Below are positions 9,262-17,959 of a stretch of DNA of 64,000 nucleotides, in pieces; within the stretch, counting starts at the first letter, position 1, and each line of letters begins with the position of its first letter. Origin of the DNA: Mycobacterium heidelbergense (GTDB lineage: Bacteria; Actinomycetota; Actinomycetes; Mycobacteriales; Mycobacteriaceae). Where the stretch lies: the NCBI RefSeq assembly GCF_010730745.1, contig NZ_AP022615.1:2170001-2234000 (forward strand), given 5' to 3'. A program made the translations under genes and the position numbers. A model generated the notes under the pieces. The model made no database searches, had not been told where the DNA came from, and worked only from the letters and a program-made list of their open reading frames with translations.

Positions 9262-11138
9262 CCACCCCGCAGCACCTGTCCGACCGCTACGAACTCGGCG
9301 AGATCCTCGGTTTCGGGGGCATGTCCGAGGTTCATTTGGCGCGCGACCTCCGGTTGCATCGCGACGTCGCGGTCAAGGTGCTGCGCGCCGACCTGGCCCG
9401 TGACCCCAGCTTCTATCTGCGCTTCCGGCGCGAGGCGCAGAACGCCGCGGCGCTGAACCACCCGTCCATCGTCGCGGTGTACGACACCGGCGAGGCCGAG
9501 ACACCCAGCGGCCCGCTGCCCTACATCGTCATGGAGTACGTCGACGGCGTCACCCTGCGTGACATCGTGCACAACGACGGCCCGCTGCCACCGCGCCGGG
9601 CCATCGAGATCATCGCCGACGCCTGCCAGGCGCTGAACTTCAGCCACCAGAACGGCATCATCCACCGCGACGTCAAGCCGGCCAACATCATGATCAGCAC
9701 CACCAACGCGGTGAAGGTGATGGACTTCGGCATCGCCCGCGCGATCGCCGACAGCGGCATTAGCGTCACGCAGACCGCGGCCGTCATCGGCACCGCCCAA
9801 TACCTGTCGCCCGAGCAGGCCCGCGGTGACTCCGTCGACGCCCGCTCCGACGTCTATTCGTTGGGCTGTGTCCTCTACGAAATCCTCACCGGGGAACCGC
9901 CTTTCACCGGCGATTCGCCCGTCGCCGTCGCCTACCAGCACGTGCGCGAGGATCCGATTCCGCCGTCGAAACGACACGAGGGCATCTCCGCCGACCTGGA
10001 CGCGGTCGTGCTCAAGGCGCTGGCCAAGAATCCGGAAAACCGCTATCAGACCGCGGCGGAGATGCGCGCCGATTTGGTTCGGGTGCACAACGGTGAGCCG
10101 CCCGAGGCGCCCAAAGTGCTGACCGACGCCGAGCGCAGCTCGCTGCTGTCGTCGACGCCACCGGGCCTCGGGGGTCCGCGCACGGACCCGCTGCCCCGCC
10201 AGCCCCTCGACCGCGCTGACCCCGATCACGCCGGCGGTTCGATCGGTCGCTGGGTGGTCGCGGTCGCCGTGCTGGCGGTGCTGACGATCGTCGTCGTCAT
10301 CGCCTTCAACACGTTCGGCGGCAGCACCCGCGATGTCCAGGTGCCCGACATGCGGGGCCAGGTGTCCGCCGACGCCATCGCCGCGCTGCAAAACCGGGGC
10401 TTCAAGACACGCACCCTGCAAAAGCCCGACTCGACGGTCCCGCCCGATCACGTCATCAGTACCGACCCCGGGGCCAACGCGTCGGTGAGCGCCGGCGACG
10501 AGATCACCATCAACGTCTCCACCGGGCCCGAGCAACGCGAGGTGCCCGACGTCTCCTCGCTGAGCTACACCGACGCGGTCAACAAGCTCAAGGCCGCCGG
10601 GTTCAGCAAGTTCAAGCAGGCGAACTCGCCGTCGTCGCCGGAACTGCTGGGCAAGGTCATCGGGACGAACCCGCCGGCCAACCAGACGTCGGCGATCACC
10701 AACATCATCACCGTCATCGTCGGCTCCGGGCCGGAGACCAAGCAGATTCCCGACGTTGCGGGCCAGACCGTCGACATCGCGCAAAAGAACCTGACCGTCT
10801 ACGGCTTCACGAAGTTCAGCCAGGCGCAGGTGGACAGCCCCCAGCCGGCCGGCGAGGTGATCGGCACCAATCCGCCGAAGGGCCAGACGGTTCCGGTCGA
10901 CTCGGTCATCGAGCTGCAGGTGTCCAAGGGCAACCAGTTCGTGATGCCCGACCTGTCCGGCATGTTCTGGGCGGACGCCGAACCGCGGTTGCGCGCGCTG
11001 GGCTGGGCGGGGGTGCTCGACAAGGGTCCCGACGTCGACGCCGGTGGCTCCCAGCACAACCGGGTGGTGTACCAGAACCCGCCGGCCGGGTCCGGGGTCA
11101 ACCGGGACGGGATTATTACGCTGAAGTTCGGCCAGTAG
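9258..11138 (+). CDS. pknB: Transmembrane Ser/Thr protein kinase PknB with four PASTA domains
   Basis: A 626-residue receptor kinase, the same length as Rv0014c. Kinase domain about 11-275: GFGGMSEVH, VAVKVL, HRDVKPAN, VMDFGIARA, and activation loop SVTQTAAVIGTAQYLSPEQ. TM helix about 332-353 (WVVAVAVLAVLTIVVVIAF). Outside the cell are four PASTA repeats starting near VQVPDMRGQ, REVPDVSSL, KQIPDVAGQ and VMPDLSGM; these bind muropeptides or lipid II and localise the kinase. It phosphorylates MviN, CwlM, CrgA-linked proteins and others. The 3' end runs 23 nt past the stop of the convergent trpG, so the two genes overlap tail to tail. Confidence 0.98.
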   Translation: MTTPQHLSDRYELGEILGFGGMSEVHLARDLRLHRDVAVKVLRADLARDPSFYLRFRREAQNAAALNHPSIVAVYDTGEAETPSGPLPYIVMEYVDGVTLRDIVHNDGPLPPRRAIEIIADACQALNFSHQNGIIHRDVKPANIMISTTNAVKVMDFGIARAIADSGISVTQTAAVIGTAQYLSPEQARGDSVDARSDVYSLGCVLYEILTGEPPFTGDSPVAVAYQHVREDPIPPSKRHEGISADLDAVVLKALAKNPENRYQTAAEMRADLVRVHNGEPPEAPKVLTDAERSSLLSSTPPGLGGPRTDPLPRQPLDRADPDHAGGSIGRWVVAVAVLAVLTIVVVIAFNTFGGSTRDVQVPDMRGQVSADAIAALQNRGFKTRTLQKPDSTVPPDHVISTDPGANASVSAGDEITINVSTGPEQREVPDVSSLSYTDAVNKLKAAGFSKFKQANSPSSPELLGKVIGTNPPANQTSAITNIITVIVGSGPETKQIPDVAGQTVDIAQKNLTVYGFTKFSQAQVDSPQPAGEVIGTNPPKGQTVPVDSVIELQVSKGNQFVMPDLSGMFWADAEPRLRALGWAGVLDKGPDVDAGGSQHNRVVYQNPPAGSGVNRDGIITLKFGQ

Positions 11139-11811
11139 CCGCGTCTGTCGGGAAATACGGCTGCACCGCGGCGCGGACCTCGTTCTCCAAGCGGCGGACC
11201 AGCGTGTCGTTGCGTGTCCACCCGCAGTACGCGAGCCAGTTCGCCAGCATTCGGTGCCCGCCCTCGGTCAGGATCGACTCGGGATGGAACTGGACGCCGT
11301 GAATCGGCAATCCGGTGTGGCGCACGCCCATGATCACCCCGCTGCGGGTGCGGGCCGTGACCTCCAGTGTCGCCGGCAGCGACTCCGGCAGGATCGTCAA
11401 CGAGTGGTATCGAGTCGCCGTGAACGGATCCGGAAGCCCTTGCAACACACCAACATTCGTGTGGAATACGCTGCTGGTCTTGCCGTGCAGCAACTCGGGC
11501 GCGCGGTCCACGGTGGCGCCGAAAGCGACGCCGATGGCCTGGTGCCCCAGGCAGACCCCCAGCAGGGGGGTGCGCTCCGCGGCGCACGCGCGAACCAGGC
11601 CGATCGACGCGCCCGCGCGTTCCGGGGTGCCCGGTCCGGGGCTGAGCAGGACGCCGTCGAACTGCCTCGCGGCGGCGGCATGGCCGTCCGGCGGCTCGGC
11701 GAGCCGGGCGTCGTCGTTGCGCCACACGTCGGCCTCGACACCGAGCTGGCCGAGGTATTGCACCAGGTTGAACACGAAGCTGTCGTAGTTGTCGACAACC
11801 AGGATCCGCAT
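11116..11811 (-). CDS. trpG: Glutamine amidotransferase component of anthranilate / aminodeoxychorismate synthase
   Basis: A 231-residue class I glutamine amidotransferase that supplies ammonia to a chorismate-using partner. Oxyanion motif SPGPGTPERAG, catalytic Cys in GVCLGHQAIG, and the His/Glu pair in GVQFHPESILT are all present. The annotation trpG follows Rv0013; as the only such gene near pknB it may also serve folate synthesis (pabA role). The last codons (ATGRTSA) overlap the 3' end of convergent pknB by 23 nt. The DUF881 gene lies 39 nt upstream on the same strand, so the two are probably co-transcribed. Confidence 0.95.
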   Translation of the reverse strand: MRILVVDNYDSFVFNLVQYLGQLGVEADVWRNDDARLAEPPDGHAAAARQFDGVLLSPGPGTPERAGASIGLVRACAAERTPLLGVCLGHQAIGVAFGATVDRAPELLHGKTSSVFHTNVGVLQGLPDPFTATRYHSLTILPESLPATLEVTARTRSGVIMGVRHTGLPIHGVQFHPESILTEGGHRMLANWLAYCGWTRNDTLVRRLENEVRAAVQPYFPTDAATGRTSA

Positions 11812-11850
11812 CGTGTCAGGCTACCGCCCGGCCGCCCGGGTGGATGTCGC

Positions 11851-12594
11851 TCAGTACCCCACCGGGCCGGCGGGCTGCGCGAAGTGCATCCGCACCGGCT
11901 CGGAGCGACCGATGATCTGCACGTCGGGCTTGACCTCTTCGTGGTAGCCGAGGCCGAACCGGACCACGTACTGCTTGTAGAGGATCACCAGGGGAGCGGC
12001 GGCCAGGGCGGCTTGCATGGCCGCCGCGTTGCCGATGGCGGTGATCGTGTAGGGCGGGCTGTAGGTGCGCCCATTCAGCAGCAGCGTGTTGCCGACGCAC
12101 CGAGGCACCGACGTCCCGATGATCCGCTGGTCCTGCATTTGGATCGCCTCCGCGCCGGCACTCCACAACGCGTTGATGACGGCCTGGATGTCTTGCTGGT
12201 GCACCACCAAATCGTCGGGCGATGCGTCGCGCGGGAAGCGCCCGTTGGCGTCACGCTGCGCATCCTGCAGGGTCACCACCAGGCCCGGTCCGTGGACCGG
12301 GTCCAGTCCCGCCTCACCGGCCAGCACGGCGGACTGTCGCAGCATGGCGGCCAGCGCCGCATCCGACGATCGGCCGTGCGCCGAGTCGAGCTTGTTGTTC
12401 AGCTCGTTGCGCCGCGCGCTGAGGCGATTCACCGACGACTGCGCCTCGCGAACCAGATCGACCAGGCGCGGGGCGTCGCTGCGGCGGATCTCGGCGCCGC
12501 CGGACACCCCGTGCGTGGCGGCGAGCAGCAGCCCGGCCAGCAGGCACACCAACGGGACGCCGAAGCGCCATGGTGAGCGGCGCTTGTCAATCAT
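11851..12594 (-). CDS. DUF881 family membrane-anchored protein (Rv0012-like)
   Basis: A 247-residue protein with one N-terminal membrane helix (FGVPLVCLLAGLLLAATHG), a coiled-coil stretch (about 45-75, VDLVREAQSSVNRLSARRNE), and an extracytoplasmic DUF881 domain (GLVVTLQDA, VHQQDIQAVINALW, CVGNTLLLNG). The family has no assigned biochemical activity; in actinobacteria it accompanies cell-division genes, as here, where crgA is divergent and trpG/pknB lie downstream. M. tuberculosis Rv0012 is similar in length. Start ATG at 12594; the 139-nt gap to crgA must hold both divergent promoters. Confidence 0.92.
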   Translation of the reverse strand: MIDKRRSPWRFGVPLVCLLAGLLLAATHGVSGGAEIRRSDAPRLVDLVREAQSSVNRLSARRNELNNKLDSAHGRSSDAALAAMLRQSAVLAGEAGLDPVHGPGLVVTLQDAQRDANGRFPRDASPDDLVVHQQDIQAVINALWSAGAEAIQMQDQRIIGTSVPRCVGNTLLLNGRTYSPPYTITAIGNAAAMQAALAAAPLVILYKQYVVRFGLGYHEEVKPDVQIIGRSEPVRMHFAQPAGPVGY

Positions 12595-12733
12595 CGGCTC
12601 TCCATTTCCTGGTCACCGCGCCAGGTGCGTTAGTCTCGTAGCGAGCTTTGCGTGCAGCTGCAATGGTTATCGTCGCACCCCGTCCGGCTCAACGTGTTGT
12701 CGATGTAAGTCCCGAGATATCCCCGAGGTAATC

Positions 12734-13015
12734 GTGCCAAAGTCGAAGGTCCGTAAAAAGAACGACTTCGCCGCCAACGCCGTCAGCCGCACCCCGGTCA
12801 AGGTGAAGGCCGGCCCGTCCAGTGTGTGGTTCGTCTGTCTGTTTGTCGGCCTCATGCTGATCGGTCTCGTCTGGTTGATGGTGTTCCAATTGGCCGCCGT
12901 CGGAAGCCAGGCGCCGACCGCGCTGAACTGGATGGCGCACCTCGGACCGTGGAACTACGCCATCGCGTTCGCTTTCATGATCACCGGCCTGTTGCTCACG
13001 ATGCGCTGGCACTGA
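12734..13015 (+). CDS. crgA: Cell division protein CrgA
   Basis: A 93-residue protein with two TM helices (WFVCLFVGLMLIGLVWLMVF about 30-50; AIAFAFMITGLLLTM about 73-88) and a basic N-terminus (PKSKVRKKNDF). CrgA coordinates septal and polar peptidoglycan synthesis and binds FtsZ, FtsQ, PbpA/FtsI and CwsA. Start is GTG at 12734, giving exactly the length of Rv0011c; a much longer in-frame upstream reading is antisense to the DUF881 gene and is not used. Confidence 0.97.
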   Translation: MPKSKVRKKNDFAANAVSRTPVKVKAGPSSVWFVCLFVGLMLIGLVWLMVFQLAAVGSQAPTALNWMAHLGPWNYAIAFAFMITGLLLTMRWH

Positions 13016-13170
13016 CCACAATTCAAAACGTAATGAATTCATCTTGGTGTGGGTCTGTAACTAGCCCAGCAACCTTGCGGACATGCAATCACACGCGTGT
13101 GATTTATCCCCACTGTTGATAGCGCTTGTGGATAACTGCATCGCCAGTGGTGGGAGGGGCTAGATAACGC

Positions 13171-13596
13171 ATGCAGCAAACAGAATGGGAGCCGCGCGCG
13201 GCGGGAGTCGCTGGTTGCGGGGCCGCCGGGATTTTGATGGCTATCGCCGGTGTGACCCTGATCACAGACATCCCGGGGCGCATTCTGGCGGGGATTGCCG
13301 CGGCGGGTCTGATCTTGTTTGCGGGCCTGACGTGGCGCGCGCGGCCCAAGCTGGCAATTACCCCGGACGGCCTGGCCCTGCGGAGCTGGTTCCGGACGCA
13401 GGTATTGCGACGCTCCGACATCAAGATCATCCGCATCACCGAGTTCCGCCGCCACGGGCGCAGGGTCCGGTTGCTCGAGGTCGAAACGGTGGCCGGCGGG
13501 TTGACGCTCTTCTCCCGCTGGGACCTGGGGAAGGACCCGCTGGAGGTGCTCGACGCGCTGACGGCCGCCGGCTACGCGGGCCGCAAACGCGGGTGA
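13171..13596 (+). CDS. Small membrane protein with PH-like domain (Rv0010c-like)
   Basis: A 141-residue protein with two closely spaced hydrophobic segments (AGCGAAGILMAIAGVTLI about 14-32; ILAGIAAAGLILFAGLTW about 38-55) followed by a cytoplasmic PH-like domain (KLAITPDGLALRSWFRTQVL to the C-terminus). The length equals Rv0010c. Function is not established; it is constantly found between crgA and ppiA in mycobacteria. Convergent with ppiA, 25 nt apart. Confidence 0.9.
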   Translation: MQQTEWEPRAAGVAGCGAAGILMAIAGVTLITDIPGRILAGIAAAGLILFAGLTWRARPKLAITPDGLALRSWFRTQVLRRSDIKIIRITEFRRHGRRVRLLEVETVAGGLTLFSRWDLGKDPLEVLDALTAAGYAGRKRG

Positions 13597-13621
13597 CGGC
13601 GGGCCGCTCGGGCGGCGCTGT

Positions 13622-14170
13622 TCAGGAGATCGTGATCGACTCGATGACGACCGGATCGGAGGGACGGTCGTTGCCATCGGTGGCCGTCGTCGCGATCGCG
13701 TCGACAACCTTCTGCGAATCGGGATCGGTCACCTCGCCGAAGATCGTGTGCCGCCGGTTCAGGTGCGGGGTGTTGGCCACGGTGATGAAGAACTGCGAGC
13801 CGTTGGTGCCCGGACCCGCGTTCGCCATCGCCAGCAGGTAGGGCTTGTCGAATTGCAGCTCGGGGTGGAACTCGTCGGCGAACTTGTAGCCCGGGCCCCC
13901 GCGGCCCGTGCCGGTCGGGTCGCCACCCTGGATCATGAAGCCGTTGATCACCCGGTGAAAGACCGCGCCGTCGTAGAACGGGCCCGACGGGCCGCCCGAC
14001 GCGTTCTGCGTCGAGTACTCCTTGGTGCCCTGCGCCAGGCCGACGAAGTTGGCGACGGTCTTGGGCGCATGGTTTCCGAACAGGGCAACCTTGATGTCCC
14101 CGCGGTTGGTGTGCAGCGTTGCGGTGGCGGTCTGAATGGGGCTGTTAGTCACGGGGCTAGAGTCTGCCAT
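13622..14170 (-). CDS. ppiA: Peptidyl-prolyl cis-trans isomerase A (cyclophilin)
   Basis: A 182-residue cytoplasmic cyclophilin that catalyses proline cis-trans isomerisation. Active-site residues are visible in FYDGAVFHRVINGFMIQGGD (catalytic Arg), MANAGPGTNGSQFFIT and HTIFGEV. The ATG at 14170 (MADSSPVTNSP) gives the same length as Rv0009; the longer reading upstream is not conserved. It lies between convergent and divergent partners with about 130 nt to cwsA. Confidence 0.97.
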   Translation of the reverse strand: MADSSPVTNSPIQTATATLHTNRGDIKVALFGNHAPKTVANFVGLAQGTKEYSTQNASGGPSGPFYDGAVFHRVINGFMIQGGDPTGTGRGGPGYKFADEFHPELQFDKPYLLAMANAGPGTNGSQFFITVANTPHLNRRHTIFGEVTDPDSQKVVDAIATTATDGNDRPSDPVVIESITIS

Positions 14171-14302
14171 TACACGCACGCGCGTCCGCAGCCGGTATCG
14201 CTCGGCAAGGGCCGGCCACGGCGCGCCACCGATAGGCCCGCGAGGCTCCCATTGGTGACAGTCTGATGAGGCACCGGACGGGCGGCACGGAGAGGCGGCA
14301 GC

Positions 14303-14737
14303 ATGAGCGCGACGACGGACAATCGGCTGACCCCCAGGCAGCGACTGGCCCGGGGACTGACCTATTCGGCGGTGGGGCCGGTGGACGTCACCCGCGGGGT
14401 CGTCGGACTCGGCGTCCACTTCGCGCAGTCGACCGCGTCGCAGCTCCATCGTCGTTACCGGGAGGGCCGGCTGGCCCGAGAAATCGCCGCGGCCCAGGAA
14501 ACGCTCTCCCAAGAGTTGGCCGCCGCGCAGGAGGTGATCGCCGGGCTGCCGCAGGCGCTGCAGGACGCCCGCCGGTCCCGCCGGCGCGGCAGGCGCCCGT
14601 GGCTGATTGCGGGGGCCGTCGTCGTGGTCCTGGGCGGTGGCGCCGTCGCGTTCAGCATCGTCCGGCGCTCAATTCGTGCGGACCACGAGGAGCCGTCGCC
14701 CCGGCCGCCCAGCGTCGACGTGCAACCGCGTCCGTAA
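14303..14737 (+). CDS. cwsA: Cell wall synthesis protein CwsA
   Basis: A 144-residue membrane protein matching Rv0008c/MSMEG_0023 in length, neighbours and the N-terminus (RLTPRQRLARGLTYSAVGPV). A central amphipathic/coiled-coil stretch (about 50-90, rich in Ala/Glu/Gln) precedes one TM helix (PWLIAGAVVVVLGGGAVAFSIV, about 98-118) and a Pro-rich tail. CwsA binds CrgA and Wag31 and supports polar growth and peptidoglycan synthesis. It is the last conserved gene before the 10.7-kb accessory block. Confidence 0.88.
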   Translation: MSATTDNRLTPRQRLARGLTYSAVGPVDVTRGVVGLGVHFAQSTASQLHRRYREGRLAREIAAAQETLSQELAAAQEVIAGLPQALQDARRSRRRGRRPWLIAGAVVVVLGGGAVAFSIVRRSIRADHEEPSPRPPSVDVQPRP

Positions 14738-14796
14738 GCGCGGCAGGGGAAGGCCGCCTGGACCACCCTGGGTATCGAATCCCTGACCTAATTCAT

Positions 14797-14985
14797 TTGC
14801 GAGCGGTCGATCCCGAATCGCACGGAGCCTCGGCCGCTGACATGCTCCATGCGTGGCGCAACGCCCTGCGTTACGCGCTGTTGGAATACAGCGGCGGTCT
14901 TCACATGCTGGTGATTGGCCCCGGGTCGCGACGCGGCATTCATGCCGACGGCCTGCGGCCCAAATTCTACCGATACCTGCAATGA
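14797..14985 (+). pseudogene. Shortened toxin-like ORF (remnant of an actinobacterial toxin-like family)
   Basis: An ORF of about 62 codons from a possible TTG at 14797. It reads HGASAADMLHAWRNALRYA, then HMLVIGPGSRRGI, then LRPKFYRYLQ. From memory this resembles small actinobacterial proteins (HGxSxxDxxHAxRNPxR...GPxxxGxxLEV...RPKF) that precede a small HTH protein; the core strand between GP and the RPKF tail is missing here, as if deleted. There is no good ribosome site. The stop lies 14 nt before the HTH gene, which keeps the normal order of such pairs. The toxin role is inference; decay is suggested by the missing middle. Confidence 0.4.
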
Positions 14986-14999
14986 GATGGTGATGAAAC

Positions 15000-15254
15000 A
15001 TGAAGAACCAGAATGATATTGAGGAACGGCTTGACACGGTCGAGCCCGAAGGCCCGGTGCGCGACGCCGCGCATATCCGGCGCATCATCGTCGCGGCCGA
15101 AGCGCTCCGGACGGCCGACACCGAGCTGACCGCGGCCGTGGCCGCCGCCCGAGCTGCCGGTGACACCTGGGACGCGATCGGTGTCGCGCTAGGAACGAGC
15201 CGCCAGGCTGCTTATCAGCGGTTCGGAAAGCGCGTCAGCGCGGCGGGCGCATGA
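15000..15254 (+). CDS. Small helix-turn-helix protein, antitoxin-like
   Basis: An 84-residue protein with an acidic N-terminus, a helical middle (RRIIVAAEALRTADTELTAA) and a C-terminal HTH (TWDAIGVALGTSRQAAYQRF), the usual DNA-binding signature of small actinobacterial regulators. It follows the toxin-like remnant by 14 nt on the same strand, suggesting it was the antitoxin or regulator of that pair. It is intact, which fits selection to keep an antitoxin or an independent regulatory role. Its DNA target is unknown. Confidence 0.65.
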   Translation: MKNQNDIEERLDTVEPEGPVRDAAHIRRIIVAAEALRTADTELTAAVAAARAAGDTWDAIGVALGTSRQAAYQRFGKRVSAAGA

Positions 15255-15354
15255 AAGCGGTTGCATAGGCGCCGGTGGACTATCCGCCCGGAGCGGGTGT
15301 CGGCATCGAGCGTTTCTCCACCAGCATGGCGAGCGAGGGGAGGAGGAGGATCGC

Positions 15355-15392
15355 CGGTGGTGGTCGCCGGCTCGCATCGGCGACCACCACCG
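15355..15392 (-). terminator. GC-rich hairpin after paralogue 1
   Basis: A perfect 15-bp stem (CGGTGGTGGTCGCCG and its complement) with an 8-nt loop, starting 6 nt past the stop of the gene at 15399-16631. There is no U-tract. The same hairpin follows all four paralogues, so a termination or 3'-end stabilising role is inferred. Confidence 0.65.
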
Positions 15393-15398
15393 CCGGAT

Positions 15399-16631
15399 TC
15401 AGAGCAACTTGAGCAGGTTGGAAACCAACAACCCGATACTGCTTGCTAACGCTCCGCCGAAGTTGCTCAACATCGACGGAAGATTCGCGAGGACCGACGG
15501 GATGCTTTGCAGCGCTGCGGTCAGCTCAGCCGGAATGTTCGCGAGCCGTGAACCGAGATAGCTGCCCAGGGCTGGCCAGCCGTTAATCGAATTGTTCACA
15601 AAGCTCTGGAACGCGGTTTGGAGAGCTGTAAACCCGACGTTGCCCTTGGCGGTCAAGATGTTAATCGCTCCAGGAGCCACGATCGCTTTCGCCATGGCTT
15701 GGGGGATCGTGTTCACCACGAGATTAAGCAGGCCAGTATCACTTTTACCAAAAGCGGTGCTGCTGAGCAGACCACCAAGACCTGTAGCGTTTCCATTGAG
15801 GAATGCGTTCACGGTTGCACCCGGGATATTGGCCAAGTTGGTCAGCGCCCCTAGTGGATCTCCGGCGTTCCACGAACTGATGAACGCTTGAGTGCTAGCG
15901 GAAAACGCCTGCTCCGTGTATTCGGGTAAGGCAATAGCACCATACGTCACAGCGTTCGCCACGCCGGCGCCAAGCATGTAATTCGTCGCGTTATAGAATT
16001 CATGCACGATGTCGGTCGGGATGTTTAATATCGATTCCAGCGGAAGGCCGATATTTTGGAGCGGCACTTGATACAAGGCGGAGTATAGCCCGTTCAACGC
16101 GTTCTGGAAATTGCCTGACATGAGGGCAGTGAACGCCTGTTGCACGCTCGGTGCAAAATTGTTCGCACCGGTCCCGGTGAAGTACTTAAAAGCGGCAGCC
16201 GCGGCGGTTTGGAACGACCCGACGTAGATGTTCCCATAGTTGATCCAGTTAGCAGCAACCTGCTGCAGCAGCGGGGCAGGAATATTGCTCCAGGTGTTAT
16301 AAATCGTCTCCAGGTTGGCGCCGGCCGTCTGAAAAGTATTCATCCACGTCTGAACCACGAGGTTTTGGGTGGGGTCGAAGGCCGCGCTGGCGAGACCCAC
16401 AGGCACCGCGCTTGCTCCGCTGGCAAGTGAGGCGAGTTCGTTCTCCATGCCCGTGAACAAATCAATCGCGCTGCTGGCGTCGGTGAGGCGGATATCGGAG
16501 ACGCTCACCTCGGATAGGCGTTGGGCCAGGTGAAGGCCGGGAAGGTGCTGGGTGACCGGAGTTACGGTGATGATGCTGGCGGCCGCCACGGCCACTCCAA
16601 GGGTGATGCGAGGACGGGCTGCAAGATCCAT
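15399..16631 (-). CDS. Secreted porin-like protein, paralogue 1 of 4 (GjpA-like)
   Basis: A 410-residue protein with a signal-like N-terminus (MDLAARPRITLGVAVAAAS, hydrophobic to about residue 27), then QHLPGLHLAQRLSEVSVSDI, then alternating Ala/Asn/Leu/Thr-rich segments with a WINYGNIYVGSFQTAA block near 135 and a C-terminus of SNLLKLL. From memory it resembles the mycobacterial family that databases label 'outer membrane porin GjpA'; no channel activity can be inferred from sequence. The ATG at 16631 has AAGGAG six nt upstream. Base composition is visibly less GC-rich than the flanking core genes. It is the last gene of a three-gene tandem run. Confidence 0.85.
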   Translation of the reverse strand: MDLAARPRITLGVAVAAASIITVTPVTQHLPGLHLAQRLSEVSVSDIRLTDASSAIDLFTGMENELASLASGASAVPVGLASAAFDPTQNLVVQTWMNTFQTAGANLETIYNTWSNIPAPLLQQVAANWINYGNIYVGSFQTAAAAAFKYFTGTGANNFAPSVQQAFTALMSGNFQNALNGLYSALYQVPLQNIGLPLESILNIPTDIVHEFYNATNYMLGAGVANAVTYGAIALPEYTEQAFSASTQAFISSWNAGDPLGALTNLANIPGATVNAFLNGNATGLGGLLSSTAFGKSDTGLLNLVVNTIPQAMAKAIVAPGAINILTAKGNVGFTALQTAFQSFVNNSINGWPALGSYLGSRLANIPAELTAALQSIPSVLANLPSMLSNFGGALASSIGLLVSNLLKLL

Positions 16632-16673
16632 GACTATCTCCTTTTTGGCCTGATTAGAAAACTTGGGGAGGGG
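16625..16673 (-). promoter_or_regulatory. Leader and ribosome site of paralogue 1, identical to that of paralogue 2
   Basis: About 48 nt covering the first codons, the AAGGAG ribosome site and the TTTTCTAATCAGGCC upstream stretch are identical to 17953-18001. Identity in untranslated sequence points to recent duplication or gene conversion. Confidence 0.7.
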
Positions 16674-16685
16674 CGTGGGGCGGAT

Positions 16686-16730
16686 CGGCGGTGGTGGTCG
16701 CCGGCTCGCAAACGGCGACCACCACCGCCG
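16686..16730 (-). terminator. GC-rich hairpin after paralogue 2
   Basis: A perfect 18-bp stem (CGGCGGTGGTGGTCGCCG and its complement) with a 9-nt loop between paralogue 2 and the leader of paralogue 1. No U-tract. It is positioned to separate the two transcription units. Confidence 0.65.
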
Positions 16731-16738
16731 GGCTCAGA

Positions 16739-17959
16739 TCAGAGCAACTTGAGGAGGCTGGAGATGAAGAACCCAATATTGCTTGCCAACCATGTGCCGG
16801 TGTTGCTCAAGATCGACGGGAGATTCGACAGGACCGAGGGGATGTTTTGCAGTAGTGAGGTCAATGAACCACTAATCTGACTGACGATAGGGCTCAGGGA
16901 GGGCCAGCCATTGACTAGGTTATTCACGAAGCCCTGGAATGCGGTTTGGAGAGCTGCGAACCCGACATTGCCCTTGGCGGTCACGATGTTCGTCGCGCCG
17001 GAGGCAACGATTTGTTTCGCGAGGCCAGGGCCGAGCGAATTCACCCACGCCCAGACCAAGCCGTTCCCACCAAAAGCCGGGCTGCTGAGTAAGCCGGCAG
17101 TACCGCTAGCACCGTTTAGGAAGCCATTCAGCATCGCACCAGGGGTATTGAGCAGGTTGGTCACCGCCCCTAGGAGATTCCCCGAAGTGTACGCATTGTA
17201 AGCAGCTTGAAGGCTGGTGCCCAGCGCAGTCTCGGTTTGGGCGGGTATTCCCAGTATGCCCAACAAACCAACACTCGACAAAACTGTGCTTGTCAGATAA
17301 CTGGTCGCATTGCTGAGATTCTTGGTAATGCCGACGGGGATCTTCTCTATAATGGTTTCAAGCGGGTACAGTATCTGCGGGATTACGAACGCGTAGAAGG
17401 CATCATATGTGTCCGTCACTGCACCCGAGATGTTGCCCGATGTGAGGGCGTTGGAGGCATTTAGGAGTTCTCCCCAGAATGAACCACCGGCGCCAAAGTA
17501 ATTGATAGCGTCGGCCGCAGCCGATTGGTACGATTCGACATAGATATTGCCATAATTGATCCAGTTGGCGAGAACCTGCTGCAGCACCGAGGCAGGGAGC
17601 TTACTCCAGACGTTGTAAATGTACTGCAGGTTAGCGCCCGCATGCGTGAAGGTGTTAGCCCACGTCTGAACGATCAGGTTCTGGGCGATCGGACTGAAGT
17701 CGTCAGTCAGCGCCGCCGCGGGTACGGCAGTCGCACTTACCCCGCCGGCGAGGGAGGCGAGTTGGTTTTCCACGCCGGCAAATAGGTCGATCACGCTGCT
17801 GGCGGCATCGGTGAGCTGAATGCCCGAGACGCTCACTGTGCGTAACTGTTGGGCCAGATGAAGGCCGGGTAGGTGCTGGGCCATGGGGCCTGCGGCGACG
17901 ACGGCGGCGCTGGTTAAGGCGATTCCGGCGGTGATGTAGGGGCGGGCTGCGAGATCCAT
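16739..17959 (-). CDS. Secreted porin-like protein, paralogue 2 of 4 (GjpA-like)
   Basis: A 406-residue protein of the same design as paralogue 1: signal-like start (MDLAARPYITAGIALTSAAV), QHLPGLHLAQQL, VENQLASLAGG, the WINYGNIYVESYQSAA block near residue 135, a GNVGFAALQTAFQGFVNNLV segment near 320, and SSLLKLL at the end. ATG at 17959 with AAGGAG six nt upstream. It lies 102 nt downstream of paralogue 3, with a hairpin in between. The middle third is the most divergent from the other copies, whereas both ends are conserved. Confidence 0.85.
   Translation of the reverse strand: MDLAARPYITAGIALTSAAVVAAGPMAQHLPGLHLAQQLRTVSVSGIQLTDAASSVIDLFAGVENQLASLAGGVSATAVPAAALTDDFSPIAQNLIVQTWANTFTHAGANLQYIYNVWSKLPASVLQQVLANWINYGNIYVESYQSAAADAINYFGAGGSFWGELLNASNALTSGNISGAVTDTYDAFYAFVIPQILYPLETIIEKIPVGITKNLSNATSYLTSTVLSSVGLLGILGIPAQTETALGTSLQAAYNAYTSGNLLGAVTNLLNTPGAMLNGFLNGASGTAGLLSSPAFGGNGLVWAWVNSLGPGLAKQIVASGATNIVTAKGNVGFAALQTAFQGFVNNLVNGWPSLSPIVSQISGSLTSLLQNIPSVLSNLPSILSNTGTWLASNIGFFISSLLKLL

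Noticed and set aside
9231..11057. 608-codon ORF antisense to pknB
   Set aside because: This is a mirror of a high-GC coding sequence; pknB matches its family over the full length on the other strand.
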